A DNA stretch of 64,000 nucleotides, taken from positions 175,683,056 to 175,747,055 of the forward strand of contig OZ018326.1 in NCBI GenBank assembly GCA_963969495.1, read 5' to 3'. The position numbers and the translations under genes were made by a program. Positions 46,178 to 57,759 of this stretch are shown here, piece after piece (position 1 is the first letter of the stretch; every line of letters begins with the position of its first letter). The stretch comes from Ceratothoa steindachneri. Taxonomy: Eukaryota > Arthropoda > Malacostraca > Isopoda > Cymothoidae. The notes beneath the pieces were generated by a model. The model was not told the origin of the DNA. It ran no database searches and saw only the letters and a program-made list of their open reading frames with translations.

Positions 46178-47759
46178 AAATATACCTTTAGATCGTGATA
46201 TACTTTTTTTTAATTATACTTTTGTCTAAGAAGGCTATTTTTTGTTGTTTTTAAGGAAGAGCAGCTTCGAACGCGTAAGGATATTAAGAAACGCAGAGGA
46301 AATATCTCCAAAATAAACATATATTTTAAATTTAACAATTAATTATGACAAAAAAAACAGTACACACATTTATATCCTCCTACTAAGCTAACCGAGACCA
46401 AACTGGTTGGCAACTGGGTCTATTACAATATCTCTTAAAGACATAAATAAACAAAGGCTACACGGAAACACACCGATTGCAGATTAGTGATTTTATCGAG
46501 GTCTTTTACTTTTAGATTAGCGTTAAACATTAGATTAAATTACTCTCTTCTACTAGTAAATATGACAGGGGTTCACGCACAATTGTTTCTACTTCCATTA
46601 TATCGTGAAACGTAATAAACTCATACTATCGCAATATGAATATATATGTTCTTTCTAACTTACATGACAGAAGAAATCAGGGGTTGCCGGATGTCGCTGG
46701 AGGGCTTTTCCCGCGCTTCGGAGAGTAGGGTTGACGGATGTTAGAATTTCGTCGAGATGGGATGGAGGAAGAGAGGGTAGGCGATGTCAACTTATTATTG
46801 CAACTTTACCTCCGGTTACAGTGAGAAGACGGAGAGAGTATCGGTGATCCTCACTCAAAGAGTCCTCTTCTGTGTAATTTTGAAGCCTTTTTGTGTCTTA
46901 TTCTTTAACGCCGGGTGTCCAACTAGTTTTGGGGTATACGAGGGGATTTCTACCGTAATTAACAAAGGGAACCTCGTTGTGGCTTGGTTTTTCTCCTCTC
47001 ACTCTTACGGAGCTTGAGCTATGAGAGTCACTCGAGTGTGAGCGGTTTTTGTTTTCTCCAGTTAGACTTCTTCTAAGTCTATAAAGGATTATTCGGTATG
47101 GCACCGATACAAAACTTAACGATTTATGTTAATTTGGCAATGGTGGGGGGGGGGGAGAAAGGATCGAAGTTCTCAATATGATTCTTTCTCCTCTCTCCTC
47201 GAATAATCTTGACTGGCTGAAGGATCGATCTTGACGTACTGATCCTATGTCGTTCTCACCGAATAAAACTCTTTTCTCTCTCCTTCAGGGGCTTATTCAT
47301 AGGCGAACCACCTCTCCATCTAAGGGGAAAAGGGGAGAGGCCGCAGAGGAAAGTGCGAGTGGTGAGGTCGCATCTGGAAGAGCGAAGAGTAAAGAGGTTG
47401 GCAATAAGGTTCCAAAGACGGCTTGTTAATTAGAGATCCCCGCCCCCAACTGCCACCCTCCTTGGCGTGCCTTTTGCTTGGCACCGCTTTTTGGTAATAT
47501 GACCATGGGCCTACGGATCTTGTAGGTAATTGGATCTTCTGAGCGTCGTTTAATGGCGTTTGGTTGTTTCCTTCGCTCAAATTACCTATGCGGTGGGGAG
47601 ATCAAACAGGGTAGGCAGTTACTGTTATTCGCCGGCTACCGTTACCACGAGTCTCCTCATGGGGCTCGCTTCTCCAGCTTTCTCCGCAATGGGTGGGTGA
47701 CTTTAATGTATAAGTCCGCCTGGCCCTCCGCGAGGCTTCATGTTGCAATTCCTCTATAG
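46178..47759 (-). repeat. 5' LTR of the nested element
   Basis: Partner of 42,552-44,171. The TATA position reads TATGAATAAG. Two 60-bp leader units lie at about 47,140-47,259. On the minus strand the LTR ends CGACA at 46,172-46,176, followed by a TGG-containing stretch as at primer-binding sites. Confidence 0.8.
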
Positions 47760-48060
47760 TATTTTAGATGCAAATCTCTACGCGGCAATCTATAATATGT
47801 ACCGGAACGACAATAAGAACTCTCCTCCTTCATCCTGAAGTCCAAAATTTGTAATCCTGGGTTTCCTCCTCTTAACTCCCATAAGCTTTTCAAGGTATCG
47901 GTCTCATCTAACTCAGAAGTTTTCACGTATCGGAACCCCGGGATATTAAACCGCTCATTACTAATCCTCTTACATTGTCCTTCTCCACGAGCCCGAGAGT
48001 TGGTTTAATGTGCGGAGTAGAAATACACGTACGTAGGAAATGACCCAAGAACTTCCAGTT
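47760..48060 (+). pseudogene. Gmr1-like Gag, continuation after the nested insertion
   Basis: Joining TGTATTTTAGATGCAAATC across the insertion restores a reading from KECIF into ADLYAAIYNMYRNDNK, consistent with the Gag C-terminal domain. Decay is heavy beyond about 47,850. The minus frame at 47738-47926 is a shadow. Confidence 0.45.
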
Positions 48061-48350
48061 TCGGAATAACCCCGTTCGCCAAGTTCACCTAGTGAGCGCC
48101 GCTCCCGGTCCTCCATCATCTCATTCTGAAACCCCTGCTCGTCTCTCGTCTTCGAGCTCTCCCGGATATCTGGTGAATTTTCTTTTTGATGAAATTTCGC
48201 AAGGAGGTTTTAAATTAAAAAATGGAGCCGTGAATGGCTCTCAACCCTCGTTCACAATACAGGGTACAGCTTCTTTTCCCAATTGCCCCTGACTAAAAAA
48301 GGTTCGCCGTAGTCCATGACTACCTAGTAGGCGCGAACCGCTTCCCCATT

Positions 48351-48560
48351 GTGAATTGTCAACTGGAATGCCAGTATTTCATCGACTGGGCTCAAGTGGT
48401 TTCAGCCCCTATGAATTTTGTTCGTTTTTTGTCGGACAATGTTTTCAAGTGTCCTTCAACCCAGCGGTTGAGCCCGGTGTCACGCAAGCTCGGGCAAAGA
48501 GGGAATCTCAGACGCCAGCTCCCATTGAAGCCCTCTGTGATTCTGATATCAGCGGCATCA
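48351..48560 (+). pseudogene. Gmr1-like aspartic protease remnant and linker
   Basis: VNCQLECQYFIDWAQVVSAP resembles a retropepsin entry (xFIDTGAQVSxx) with the TG lost by a small change. After a shift, VTQARAKRESQTPAPIEAL is typical linker between protease and the next domain in this group. Confidence 0.45.
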
Positions 48561-48900
48561 TGAGCGAACAATTTGCTCGAGACCAGAAGGAGTGTGAGAC
48601 CATTCTTTCCCTTTCGGAACAAAGCTCGGAGCCACGAGCAAGATTCTGTCCACGGCCACAAAACTCCCTATTACCCCGTGAAAGAAGGCCTCTTGTACCG
48701 CGCTTGCTCGGATGGTAATAACACCGAGGTTCATTTTCTAGCTGTTCCACTTCATTACGTTGCACCCGTTCGTAAAACTGCCCAAGAACCTTTACCTTCT
48801 GGCTATTTTGCCCCAAATATTTGAAAATTGCTGATGGTAAAAACCTCTTTTACCACCTCTTTTCTCTCCGTCGCAAACAGTATTCGCTAAGAATTAATTG
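48561..48900 (+). pseudogene. integrase N-terminal zinc region upstream of RT (Gmr1-like)
   Basis: EQFARDQKECETILSLFRNK, then YYPVKEGLLYRACSDGNNTE and VHFLAVPLHY are the familiar sequence leading into an integrase H2C2 zinc finger. The segment LPSGYFAPN (about 48,790) stands where the finger's AHxxxxGHxG would be. The DDE core is deleted before 48,930. Integrase ahead of RT is the domain order of Gmr1-like elements, the reverse of ordinary Ty3/gypsy. Confidence 0.55.
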
Positions 48901-48926
48901 AGACTTTATTCGATGAAGATTCACCT

Positions 48927-49560
48927 ATGGAGACTGATCAGCGCAGGGATTCACTGATAGTAATACAGGTCGTGTGTGTGGAGCAGGATAAGGATTATCC
49001 TCTCCCTACTTTGCCTGGCGAACCTGAATTACCACTCACTGGCATAGACGTTGAGGCCAGGCTGACTCTTGAACAAACTAGTCAGCTGCAGCAGATGTTA
49101 AGTAGGTTTGAGACGTAATCTCAAAAGTCACCGGTAATGCCACACAATCTGAGCACGACATTACGCTTACCACTCAAGAACACATCCGTTACAAGCCGTA
49201 TCCACTCTCTTTTCACTTGAGGGAAGCATTTAACCCAGAGGTTTAAAAATTGATTAATTCTAATATCATCAACACCTCCAATTAAAGTTATTGCTTCCTA
49301 TAGTGATGATACGGAAGTATGATAGTACGTACCGTATGTGCATAGATTTTCGAAACCTTAATTCCGTGACCTTCTTTAATACTGAACCAATTCCCTTAAT
49401 AGACCAGAACTTCCACCTTTTCGAAGAAGAGAAGTTCATCACTGAGGTCGATCTTTTCAAGGCACATTATCAGATCCCTCTTATAAACAGAGTATGAAAA
49501 TATATAGTATTTCCAACCGATAAAGGCCTAATGCAGTTCTGTATATTCCTCTTTGGCTTG
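48927..49560 (+). pseudogene. Gmr1-like reverse transcriptase, N-terminal part
   Basis: VEARLTLEQTSQLQQMLSRF, HDITLTTQEHIRYKPYPLSF and EAFNPEV form the usual lead-in to gypsy RT. Then 49291-49497 reads YDSTYRMCIDFRNLNSVTF, PIPLIDQ and FITEVDLFKAHYQIPL, with motif A aspartate (EVDL) kept. VFPTDKGLMQF and FGLVTAYRN follow. Motif C (YxDD) is missing: the sequence jumps to RNase H. Confidence 0.7.
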
Positions 49561-49599
49561 GTAACGGCCTACCGTAATTATAAAGTACGGACTACCGCC

Positions 49600-49735
49600 C
49601 TCTTGCGTATCTCCGTAATGTCAAAATACTAACGGACGCATCATGCACTGGAGCTTACTCCTACAGGAATACCAGTTCAAAATATTTTACATTAAGGGAT
49701 CAGACAGTTGTTTAGAAGATAGTTTCAGCCGTTAA
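49600..49735 (+). pseudogene. RNase H remnant ending the Gmr1-like pol
   Basis: YRPLAYLRNVKILTDASC and, after a shift, MHWSLLLQEYQFKIFYIKGS and DSCLEDSFSR match the end of gypsy-type RNase H (RWxLxLQxYDFxIxYxxGxxNxxADxLSR). No integrase follows, as expected when integrase lies upstream. Confidence 0.6.
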
Positions 49736-51775
49736 CCCTTGGGGACTAACCCCGGTTAATTGTATATTAGGGAACAGCCCCATTGCCTTTGTCTGTATAT
49801 TTTTTCTCGGCCATGTAGATTGTACATAGGTTAGAAAAAAAGAACCTCTCTTTGTAATGTAAGGAATTTCTGTATACTTAATTGTGTACTCTCTTGATGC
49901 CAAATGTTGCATGTGTATATATTTCCATCTATAGAATTCAGGTCCATTTTCCATTTATCTGTAAGTATTTTGGTTAACTATTTATTTGTTATCATGTATG
50001 TATGTCGTTTGTTTTTTTGTTCCATGATTCGTATAGCATTTTTTTATCTGTAATTAATCAAAACAAGTGGGCCTATAATCAAATATTAACTGTGAATGTC
50101 AACTAATTCAGTTTTTTAATTCTCTTGTGGTCAATGTAGCGAATTTAATAAATTACATTCTTTTTTTTAGTATACATATACTCAGCTCAGTCAGCCTTAG
50201 CTGTGTACACCTGTTAGATTCAGGTCAGGATTTCCCTTTAAATTTGTACCCCTTTGACCGTCCGCGTGGAAAGCACCTGTGTTTTTTTTTTTTATACCGA
50301 CCAGTTATTTTCTCGAGAAAAATCAAGAATTACAAGTATTTATGTTGGGAATTGTAAAAGATATTCCTTTGATAGTACAGGGTGTCCCTAAAGTCAGGTA
50401 AAGGTTAATATTACAACGATCTATCTGTTCACAAGACCTTATCCCCACCTTGACTTCTTTTTTGCAGTAGGATAAAGGAAAAGATATACGTACTCGTCTT
50501 CCCGGTGACTTAACACTCTTCAGTTCTTTTTTTGAGGGGGGATATGCTATAAGAGGAATTTATTCAATAAAAATTTAAGAAAAGACTACAGAAGAAATAG
50601 GGGATCATAAATTTGGTCATAATGCTTCGGGTCATTCGCTGAATGTTGCAAAGTGCATCAAGCTTAGCATCCCAGATGGTGAAGATCACTTCCACGACGA
50701 TATCTATTAATATTTAAATTAAATAGAATGTAATATTTTGGAAATGCATTTTCTATTTAATATTACTTGTAAAATAATAAATGAAAGAGATTTTATCCTT
50801 ATTTTTTCATTCTTTTTGATTATATTATTTTACGTCGGATTAAATTTTATTATAATATTGAATTTGACTTGTGCTTTCATATTTATTGGACACCATTCAT
50901 ATAAATATTTTGCGCTTAATAAGATGGTGAATTGTGTCTTGTCTATTCTTCGTTCAATGCACGATGGGTCAATTTGATTGGCGTTGCTGATGCACAGTTC
51001 TTAATAAACAATTAAACAAAGATATTATGCACCATGCCTTTAAATCATAGCAATTTTCATAATATATAAACTTTGGAAATGATTAACCAGGCTCTATGAA
51101 ACCATTTATAGATTTGCCAGTAACAAGAATTAGGTGAACTTTACACTAAAATATTTGTAAGAGGAAACTTTTTTCTGAATATCATTCAATTGTTGCTATG
51201 CTTCTCTCCCGCTCATTCCGTTTGCATTCGTTGAGCCAAAAATTAAAGTTTTAATTTCGATAATTTCAAATAATATCAGTATTTTAAAACCGTAGATTAT
51301 TTATACATTCAATCGTCCTTTCCAATAAATACAATTTCCTTTTCTTCGGACTCCCTTTTAAGATTCGTTTCTCGGGCTTTTATATCAATTGAATGGCGAG
51401 TCGCTCAATGAATATTTTACCCTTATACAGGATTGCATACAAATTCTTGTCTGTTAAAAAAATAAATGCAGATTTTCTTGTGATTACGAAGTCTCTATTG
51501 ATAGGTGAGTTGATATATTCAATATATAACGATATGCGTAGGTTGTATTTTCTCATGCAACAGAAATTCGGTTGATTCATTTAACGTTATGAGTAGGCAA
51601 GGCGAGAAATAGCGCTTAAATATTATTTATCGGAAAAAATTATGAACAATCCTCTATATCTATTCGCCAATCGTGAAAACCTAAATGCACTGTCATTATT
51701 AACAGCATTTTAATTTACAAGTTCTTTACTCTCATTGTAGAAGGATACCCTTATGTTCCCTTCTTTTTAATGCTT
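49736..51775. other. AT-rich stretch; one candidate transposon end at 50,376-50,398
   Basis: TA followed by CAGGGTGTCCCTAAAGTCAG at 50,378 looks like a Tc1/mariner-type terminal repeat pointing right; no partner end was found. The first few hundred bases should contain the Gmr1-like 3' LTR but show no clear match to 40,280-41,270. Confidence 0.4.
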
Positions 51776-51779
51776 AGCA

Positions 51780-52870
51780 CGTTGCTGGAGGCCGCCTGGT
51801 TGGCTAGACCCCACGCAGCCGATAGTCACATGGCAAGGCAAGCCCAGATCGGCCCGACGCCCATCGAACGACCCATGTATGGTGTGGAGAACATAACCTA
51901 CGCGGTCGTAAAATAACTGTTTAGCGCTGACAGTTTGGCGCCTCATCTGCCCTATGGGAATTCCCCAAAGTGTGGGTTATTTCACATCTGCCGCTTGGGG
52001 AGACTCTCTATATTTAAACCCCGAAGCCACATTGGAACAGTAGTAAAGAACACGGCTGACTCGCAAGAAGACATCCCACGTCCCAAGTCGGTGTTTTTTT
52101 ATGTACCCAACCGAAGGCTGGGCACTCTCTCCCCGCTAAGGTATCCACAGTCAAACGGAAGCCTCTGTCCTCGCGTATTCTCAAGCAGCTGCGCCGGATT
52201 ACTCCTTCGAGTCCTCGAAGACCCAGCACCGTCTAAGTTACCCTGAGGTAGCTATACCTCTCTCGAGCATCCGTAAGGATTCAAGATCCTCCTCGAGCCC
52301 CAGCTAAGGTTAGAACATACGCCTTCATAGCTTTGGAAGTAAGATGCCGACCATACCCTTTATTCCCACTCTTCTCCTGATGAAGATCACTCCTTTAAAG
52401 ACGCCGATAAGATCGTCTCGCCGAGCCCCTACTTTCCTTCAAGCCTCCTTAAAATCACTATCGCCCTCCGATCCGTAAGCCCCTTTTAAATTTTCTAATC
52501 TTATGAGCCCATTTGTATCTAAGCAGGTAGCTCCAAACAAATTAATAGAAATTAGACTTTCCCACCGTTAACGATAAATCATTATCCAACCTTATATAAT
52601 TTTGATAATTTTTAATTTGTAAATAAAATTTATATTTTCTTATGTTTATCTTAATTAGCCTGAATTTCACTCTCGGCCTCGTTATTCAAATCTCACTAAC
52701 TTCTACCTCGACCTGATTAGTTAAGCGTAGTGACCCCGCGTCTCAACCTGACCTTTTTAATTCGCGCATCAACGTAGCGTTGAGTCATTGGACGGTTCGC
52801 TTTAAAAACCTGATCTCTTCACCTTTATACTAATAATAAATATTATATTATAGAGTCGGCTATACCACGA
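51780..52870 (+). mobile_element. LTR-like unit
   Basis: A GC-rich U3-like part ends in CTATATTTAAA (52,008-52,018). A structured leader contains a perfect CTTCGAG-TC-CTCGAAG hairpin (52,205-52,220) and smaller inverted arms. An AT-rich tail with AATAAAATTTAT (52,622) follows. It resembles the 18.3-kb and 40.6-kb units in organisation, not in sequence. No internal domains adjoin it. Confidence 0.45.
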
Positions 52871-55800
52871 CAGTCATTTTTAGTACATATTTTATAGTAT
52901 ATAATTCTATTTTTAGACAGTAATTTATTTTATTATGAAATTCGAAATTTAGTTTCATGATAATAAATGATCGATTTGACTTCACATTTCATGCTGCCTA
53001 CAATATTGCCCAAATTGTCCTGATGAACTTCCACCAACTATATTGTAAATTTGTTAAATAATTTCTGAAGTAATTTTACTAGTAGCAATCATCTTCCCCC
53101 CCTCCCAATTTTTACACGTTCTTGATAAAACTACGCCTATCAATTTTTCGCCAATATTTTTTTTTGTCTACTATTTTTAGTGAATTCATTATTTTATACC
53201 ATTCTTTTACATTTTTAGCCTTTGTACGAAGTCCCACTTTAATCATATATGTTATTTTTCTCTCTTAAATTGAAAATATCGAAGTCAAAGCATACAAAAC
53301 TTTGATTATTAAAAGTGTCAAAAAGAAAAAAATGGGAGAGGAAGCCAAAAGCTTTTTCCCCTATAATACATTTTGAATAAAGTAAGACAACCATTTTGAA
53401 AACGCAGGAGTTATTGAGAAATTTATTGATACAATCCTCACATTCAAAGCAAAGGGAAATATATTACCCTACGCATTCGAGCGTTTAGTAATAATTAGAA
53501 TATTTTTGCTTACACGAGTACACAATTACAATGGTCCTTTGAATGCATTAAAATCTTATCAGGAGTCAATTGCATTTTCCATTATGGGGAAGTGGAGCAA
53601 AATATATTGTAGCTTCTCTGGATAATTACTTTTCTCTTCCTATGTCTCTTTAAAAACTCTTTTGCAAATTTCGTTGTTTGTGGTATTCTTTTTATAATGT
53701 AATAAAGAAAATTTCTGTAATTCTAATGTTAAAACAATTATTTACGATTGCTGTAATCGTATTTTGGTACTTGAACACTGTTTTGTTATCTCTACTTTTA
53801 GATACAGGCAGGATGGTTTAAAAAGTGTTTTCTCATATACTTCGCTGTTGGTGAGAGATAACGTAGCTTTGTTTTAATCCACTACGAACACTGTTGGTCG
53901 GCAGAAGAAACCGTTGGAAAGAGACTTGCCTCTCTTTGTGACCCAAGTGGGCTTAAATTGCACCTCTTACCATGATTGAAGATATATCAAATCAAACATG
54001 AAAATGTCATATCCTTTGATCGCAGACAAATGGGTTATGGAAAGAGATTAGGAGTCAAAATAGCAGATTAATCTTTGGCGGACCAATCTTTATTCTAACT
54101 TTTTTCTGCACACATTAAATATGCAAGATAGAAAAATGATTACATTTCGGGATACCATACATTTGTAAGAATATATAATTGACCAAGTTAAGATAAGATC
54201 TGCTTGAAGAAATGAGTAAACGCGGCTCTCTCCACACAGTCAGACGATGCAGCCAGTTAGATCTATGATGACACACAGCAGTTACTCAGAAGGTGATGGC
54301 GAGATGAAGGAAAGGTCGTTTTAGTAAGATTTTGATGTTTACAGATAAATTTTGTGGAGAAAAAATTCTAAAAAGAGCGTGATGAGGAGAAGAATGGTAG
54401 AGTAGTTAGCATGCAAAGAAAGTCAAGTAATGAGGTAAAAATAGGAGGACGAATTGGAGGTGTATAAGCTGTTAAACATAGGCTGTTAAAATTGAAACAA
54501 ACTATACATTGTTCAGTTCAATGATTAAGATAGAAAGGCAAATTGCTGTTCTCGTAAGACAAATATATAAAGATTTATTCAATCATCTGATGCTCAGTTA
54601 ATTTCTGTTGGCAATGTTTGGTATCTTATCTTTTTTCATATTAAACATTCTTTTTTTGTAACCTTATCTTTTAATTTCTCCTTTCATTCTTTCTTTCTTG
54701 ATTGAATAAAAGTCTTGATTGTATCACCGATGGTAGCTCAGACGCCACCGTATTTACATTTTGATAAAATTAAATGCTTGAAAGATAAATTTCTTTAAAG
54801 CGAATTTTAAGTTACTCTAAATCATTTCCATACCTGGAGCTTTAGTTAATATTTAACTTCCAATTTAGGCTTGAGAAAAAGTCACCAAGAGTAAATATTG
54901 AATTGCTTTCTGATCTTTTTCGAATAGATAAATCAAATATATCTCTTTTTTAGTTACGCAATCAGTTTTGGTGAATATTTGTGTCTAAATCTGCAAACTT
55001 CATTCTCTTGATTGCATATTCTTATGTAAATGAACTCTTGGAAAGCTTTTCAGTCCGTTAACAAGAGAACCATTATTAATCACATTTAACCATCCTTGGA
55101 AGCATAAGCGAGACCTAAATAGAATGTAGTTGTTTTAGTTTAAAGGGTTCTAGAATTCAGTCCGTAAAATTGAAATATGCAACCAAATAGATATGCAATT
55201 CACCTGAAAATATTTTGTTTTATGTCTTGATAGGAGATGAATGGATATTAACAATACAAGGCATTAGGTGATTTACGTGCAAATAAAGTGCGTCTTTGTT
55301 CTCTTCTTATATTAACGAAAATAACTTCCACCATATTGCTTTTAACCTCTACCACCAGACAAAAAATACGTAAAGGCCTCTCATGGTGACAATCGTATGA
55401 TTTATCGATCTTATTTAAGAGGTCTTAAAATACTAAACCTGCCAGGTAGGATCAAAGGTCTGATATCTTAATATATTAAAAACAATATACCATCTCCTTT
55501 CGTCCTTCTCTATGGTCTACAGAAATTATTTCAGGTTGAAATGACTAAATTTGCTTCTTTCTAGTCGGGTGTGAACCTCTATCTCACTATGTCGGTCCGT
55601 TGGTCCCCATTTTGCTTTAACACTTTTGCTATTAACATTGAAACTATTCGACCGATTTTAACGAAATTTGAAACTCTAATATTGTTTTACATTCATCTAT
55701 CAATGACAGAATATACAAGGTTCTTCCAAGGTTATTCTGGCATCTTTTGAAAGTTATGTAGGTCATAAGGTCATAAATCAGAATAAGTGAGAGCACGCGA

Positions 55801-56385
55801 CCTTTGGTCAGCAGACAGTGTTTGTCTAAAGTTCCATTTGAAATTTTGTCTCCATATTTAAATCTAGCTTTATCTAGGTAAGTTTAAGTCACCCAGCAAT
55901 TGGATAAGTTGTTAGTTATGAGTTTTTCCTTTAAATTTTAGTAACTTATTGAATCAAAGTTTATGAAAAGTTTCCTAGGCCCCAACACCTTTGTAATAGG
56001 AGTCTTGTTAATCTTTTATCTTTTTTTCTCAATTCCTTAAGGTTTTCATCATTTAAATCAGTCTTGCTTTTTCTTTCGTTTATCATAATACTTTCCTCTA
56101 TTTTTTCCTAAAAAAGAACCTCATATGAATGCAGAAATTTACAAAGGCAAATTTTACTCTCTTTCCAATCAATAATAATAATAAAGTATTTTTCACATTT
56201 ATGGGTGTAATTTCGTTAGTTCTTGTCTAATGGAGAATAGGTCACTCTAACCACGTTCTTTGAAAAGGAAAGTAAAATCATTTTTAATATGAAAAATAAT
56301 AAAAATATTGTCAGCAAAGTAAATTTCCATATTTTCATAATGCTCAAACAAGGGATCTAATATCCTTTGCCATTCTTTTGTATTA
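52871..56385. other. AT-rich stretch, nothing recognised
   Basis: No frame above 60 codons and no transposon motif that I can defend. Confidence 0.6.
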
Positions 56386-56394
56386 AAGGAAACT

Positions 56395-56760
56395 ACAACA
56401 TTTAGGTGATGTTGTAATCACTTGAATCGTAATCACATTGTGCAAAGTCTGGTAAATATGGAGGAAAATGAATGACATCAACCAACTCAATAATCCTTTC
56501 TTTGCTAAAACGTGCTAGGTGTGGGTTTCATAGTCATAAAAGAGGTGGAAACCCTTTCGGTTGACATGTGAAGGAGAAATTTCTTCAAGAAGTTCATTTA
56601 ATTGTTGCAATCGTTGAACTTAAAAGTCCGATGTAGCTGTTTTCTTATTATTGAGGAGTTTATAATGAATAACTCCTTCGACATCCTAATAATGACTTCT
56701 GCTGGTGGGGACCACCAGGGTTGGGCGTTAATTCGAGTTTTATTGAGAACTTTATGGGGT
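56395..56760 (-). pseudogene. mariner transposase fragment (third mariner type)
   Basis: The minus strand reads DVEGVIHYKLLNNKKTATSD and VQRLQQLNELLEEISPSHVN. RKGFHLFYDYETHT follows, where the second catalytic aspartate block (HxDNARPH) is degraded. After shifts come IIELVDVIHFPPYLPDF and AQCDY, corresponding to PPYSPDLAPSDY. The N-terminal half and the first aspartate are not recognisable. A TIR-like CAGGGTGTCCC at 57,006 points away from it and is probably unrelated. Confidence 0.6.
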
Positions 56761-57711
56761 GCTTGTATTTATGGCCAGTAGTGTTGTATATACTTATATA
56801 TTACATTTGAATGTAGCTCTCTGACAGTGGAAGAAGATCGAAGAATTTGATTCTTTTCATAAAAAGGGATTAGATAAAGGCTAATTCAGCAGAATGAAGA
56901 AATGGTCTTTTTAAAAAGAACAACCATTGATTTTCTTTAGCCGTGAAATTTCATCACCACATCAAGAGAATCAAAAATCTTTGCTGAGTGAATTGTACCT
57001 TTGTTCAGGGTGTCCCTAGAAACAAAACATATAGCCAAAATGCATATTATGAAGAAAAAAAATAACATTTTATTTTATTAATAAATAACATCTACAATGT
57101 GATTTTTGCTATTTATAATTCAAAGGTTAATGCGCTTTGCGAGATTCTTCCGATCAACCCGATAAATTAACTCTAAATTTGCGGGTTTATTTAACACAAT
57201 AATTTATGATGGGTTCCCTCGGCTTTTCTAGTACCTTCGATATACAATGAGTACACATTATTCTTTAGCTTCACTCTGGAAAATGAAGTCAAGGATTGTA
57301 AATTCTCTTGATCAAGGAGACCATTAATTACATATTCTCCTTTAGCGTACCCCAGAAAAAGAAGTATAGGAGTGGGTAAGGACTGGTTAACGAAGAGATC
57401 ATAGTAATATATCTTATATGTCTATAATTTAGGGTCACCATCTTTATATTTCTTCAAATCGACTATGCATACCTTATAAGAGTTTAGCGAACTCCAAACC
57501 CCGAAACCTCTCTGGCCAGTTGAAAATAGAATTCTTTTGTCATCGTGCTATACATACATTCAAAAGACTTTTCATCCTTTTTCTCTATATTTTGCTTCAT
57601 CTTAACCATCAATTGTATTTATATTTTTTCAATGTGGCTTTCTTGATTTCTATACATTTTTACTTCCCTTTATTTCACCTTTTTCTATAAGACTCTCTCT
57701 TTACATGGTCT

Positions 57712-57753
57712 GGCTGAGATGCTCAAGCTAGTTAGCTGAGCTAAGTCTCAGCC
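57712..57753. repeat. 42-nt imperfect hairpin
   Basis: Perfect outer arms GGCTGAGA/TCTCAGCC enclose GCTCAAGCTA-GT-TAGCTGAGC, which pairs with one bulge. It stands out from AT-rich flanks. Confidence 0.6.
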
Positions 57754-57759
57754 AAGTGA

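Larger units (their letters stand above)
42552..47759 (-). mobile_element. nested LTR element inserted in the Gmr1-like gag
   Basis: Two direct repeats of about 1.6 kb (42,552-44,171 and 46,178-47,759) enclose 2 kb. The gag reading interrupted at TATTTTTAG (42,543-42,551) resumes after TATTTTAG (47,760-47,767), a probable imperfect target duplication. Orientation is minus: CCTATAAATAAG in the left LTR is a TATA box on that strand, the right LTR ends ...TTTCGACA there, and gag-like sequence follows. The interior has a SCAN-type Gag N-terminus and coiled segment but no protease, RT or integrase, so it is a non-autonomous or deleted copy. Confidence 0.75.

Noticed and set aside
48356..48816. 120-codon plus and 102-codon minus frames
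   Set aside because: The plus frame mixes pieces of protease linker and integrase in the wrong register; the minus frame is antisense. The real domains alternate frames on the plus strand.
55540..55760. Block resembling the GTCGGTCCGTTGG-type sequence of some non-autonomous Helitrons
   Set aside because: No CTRRT end or hairpin found nearby; similarity too vague.
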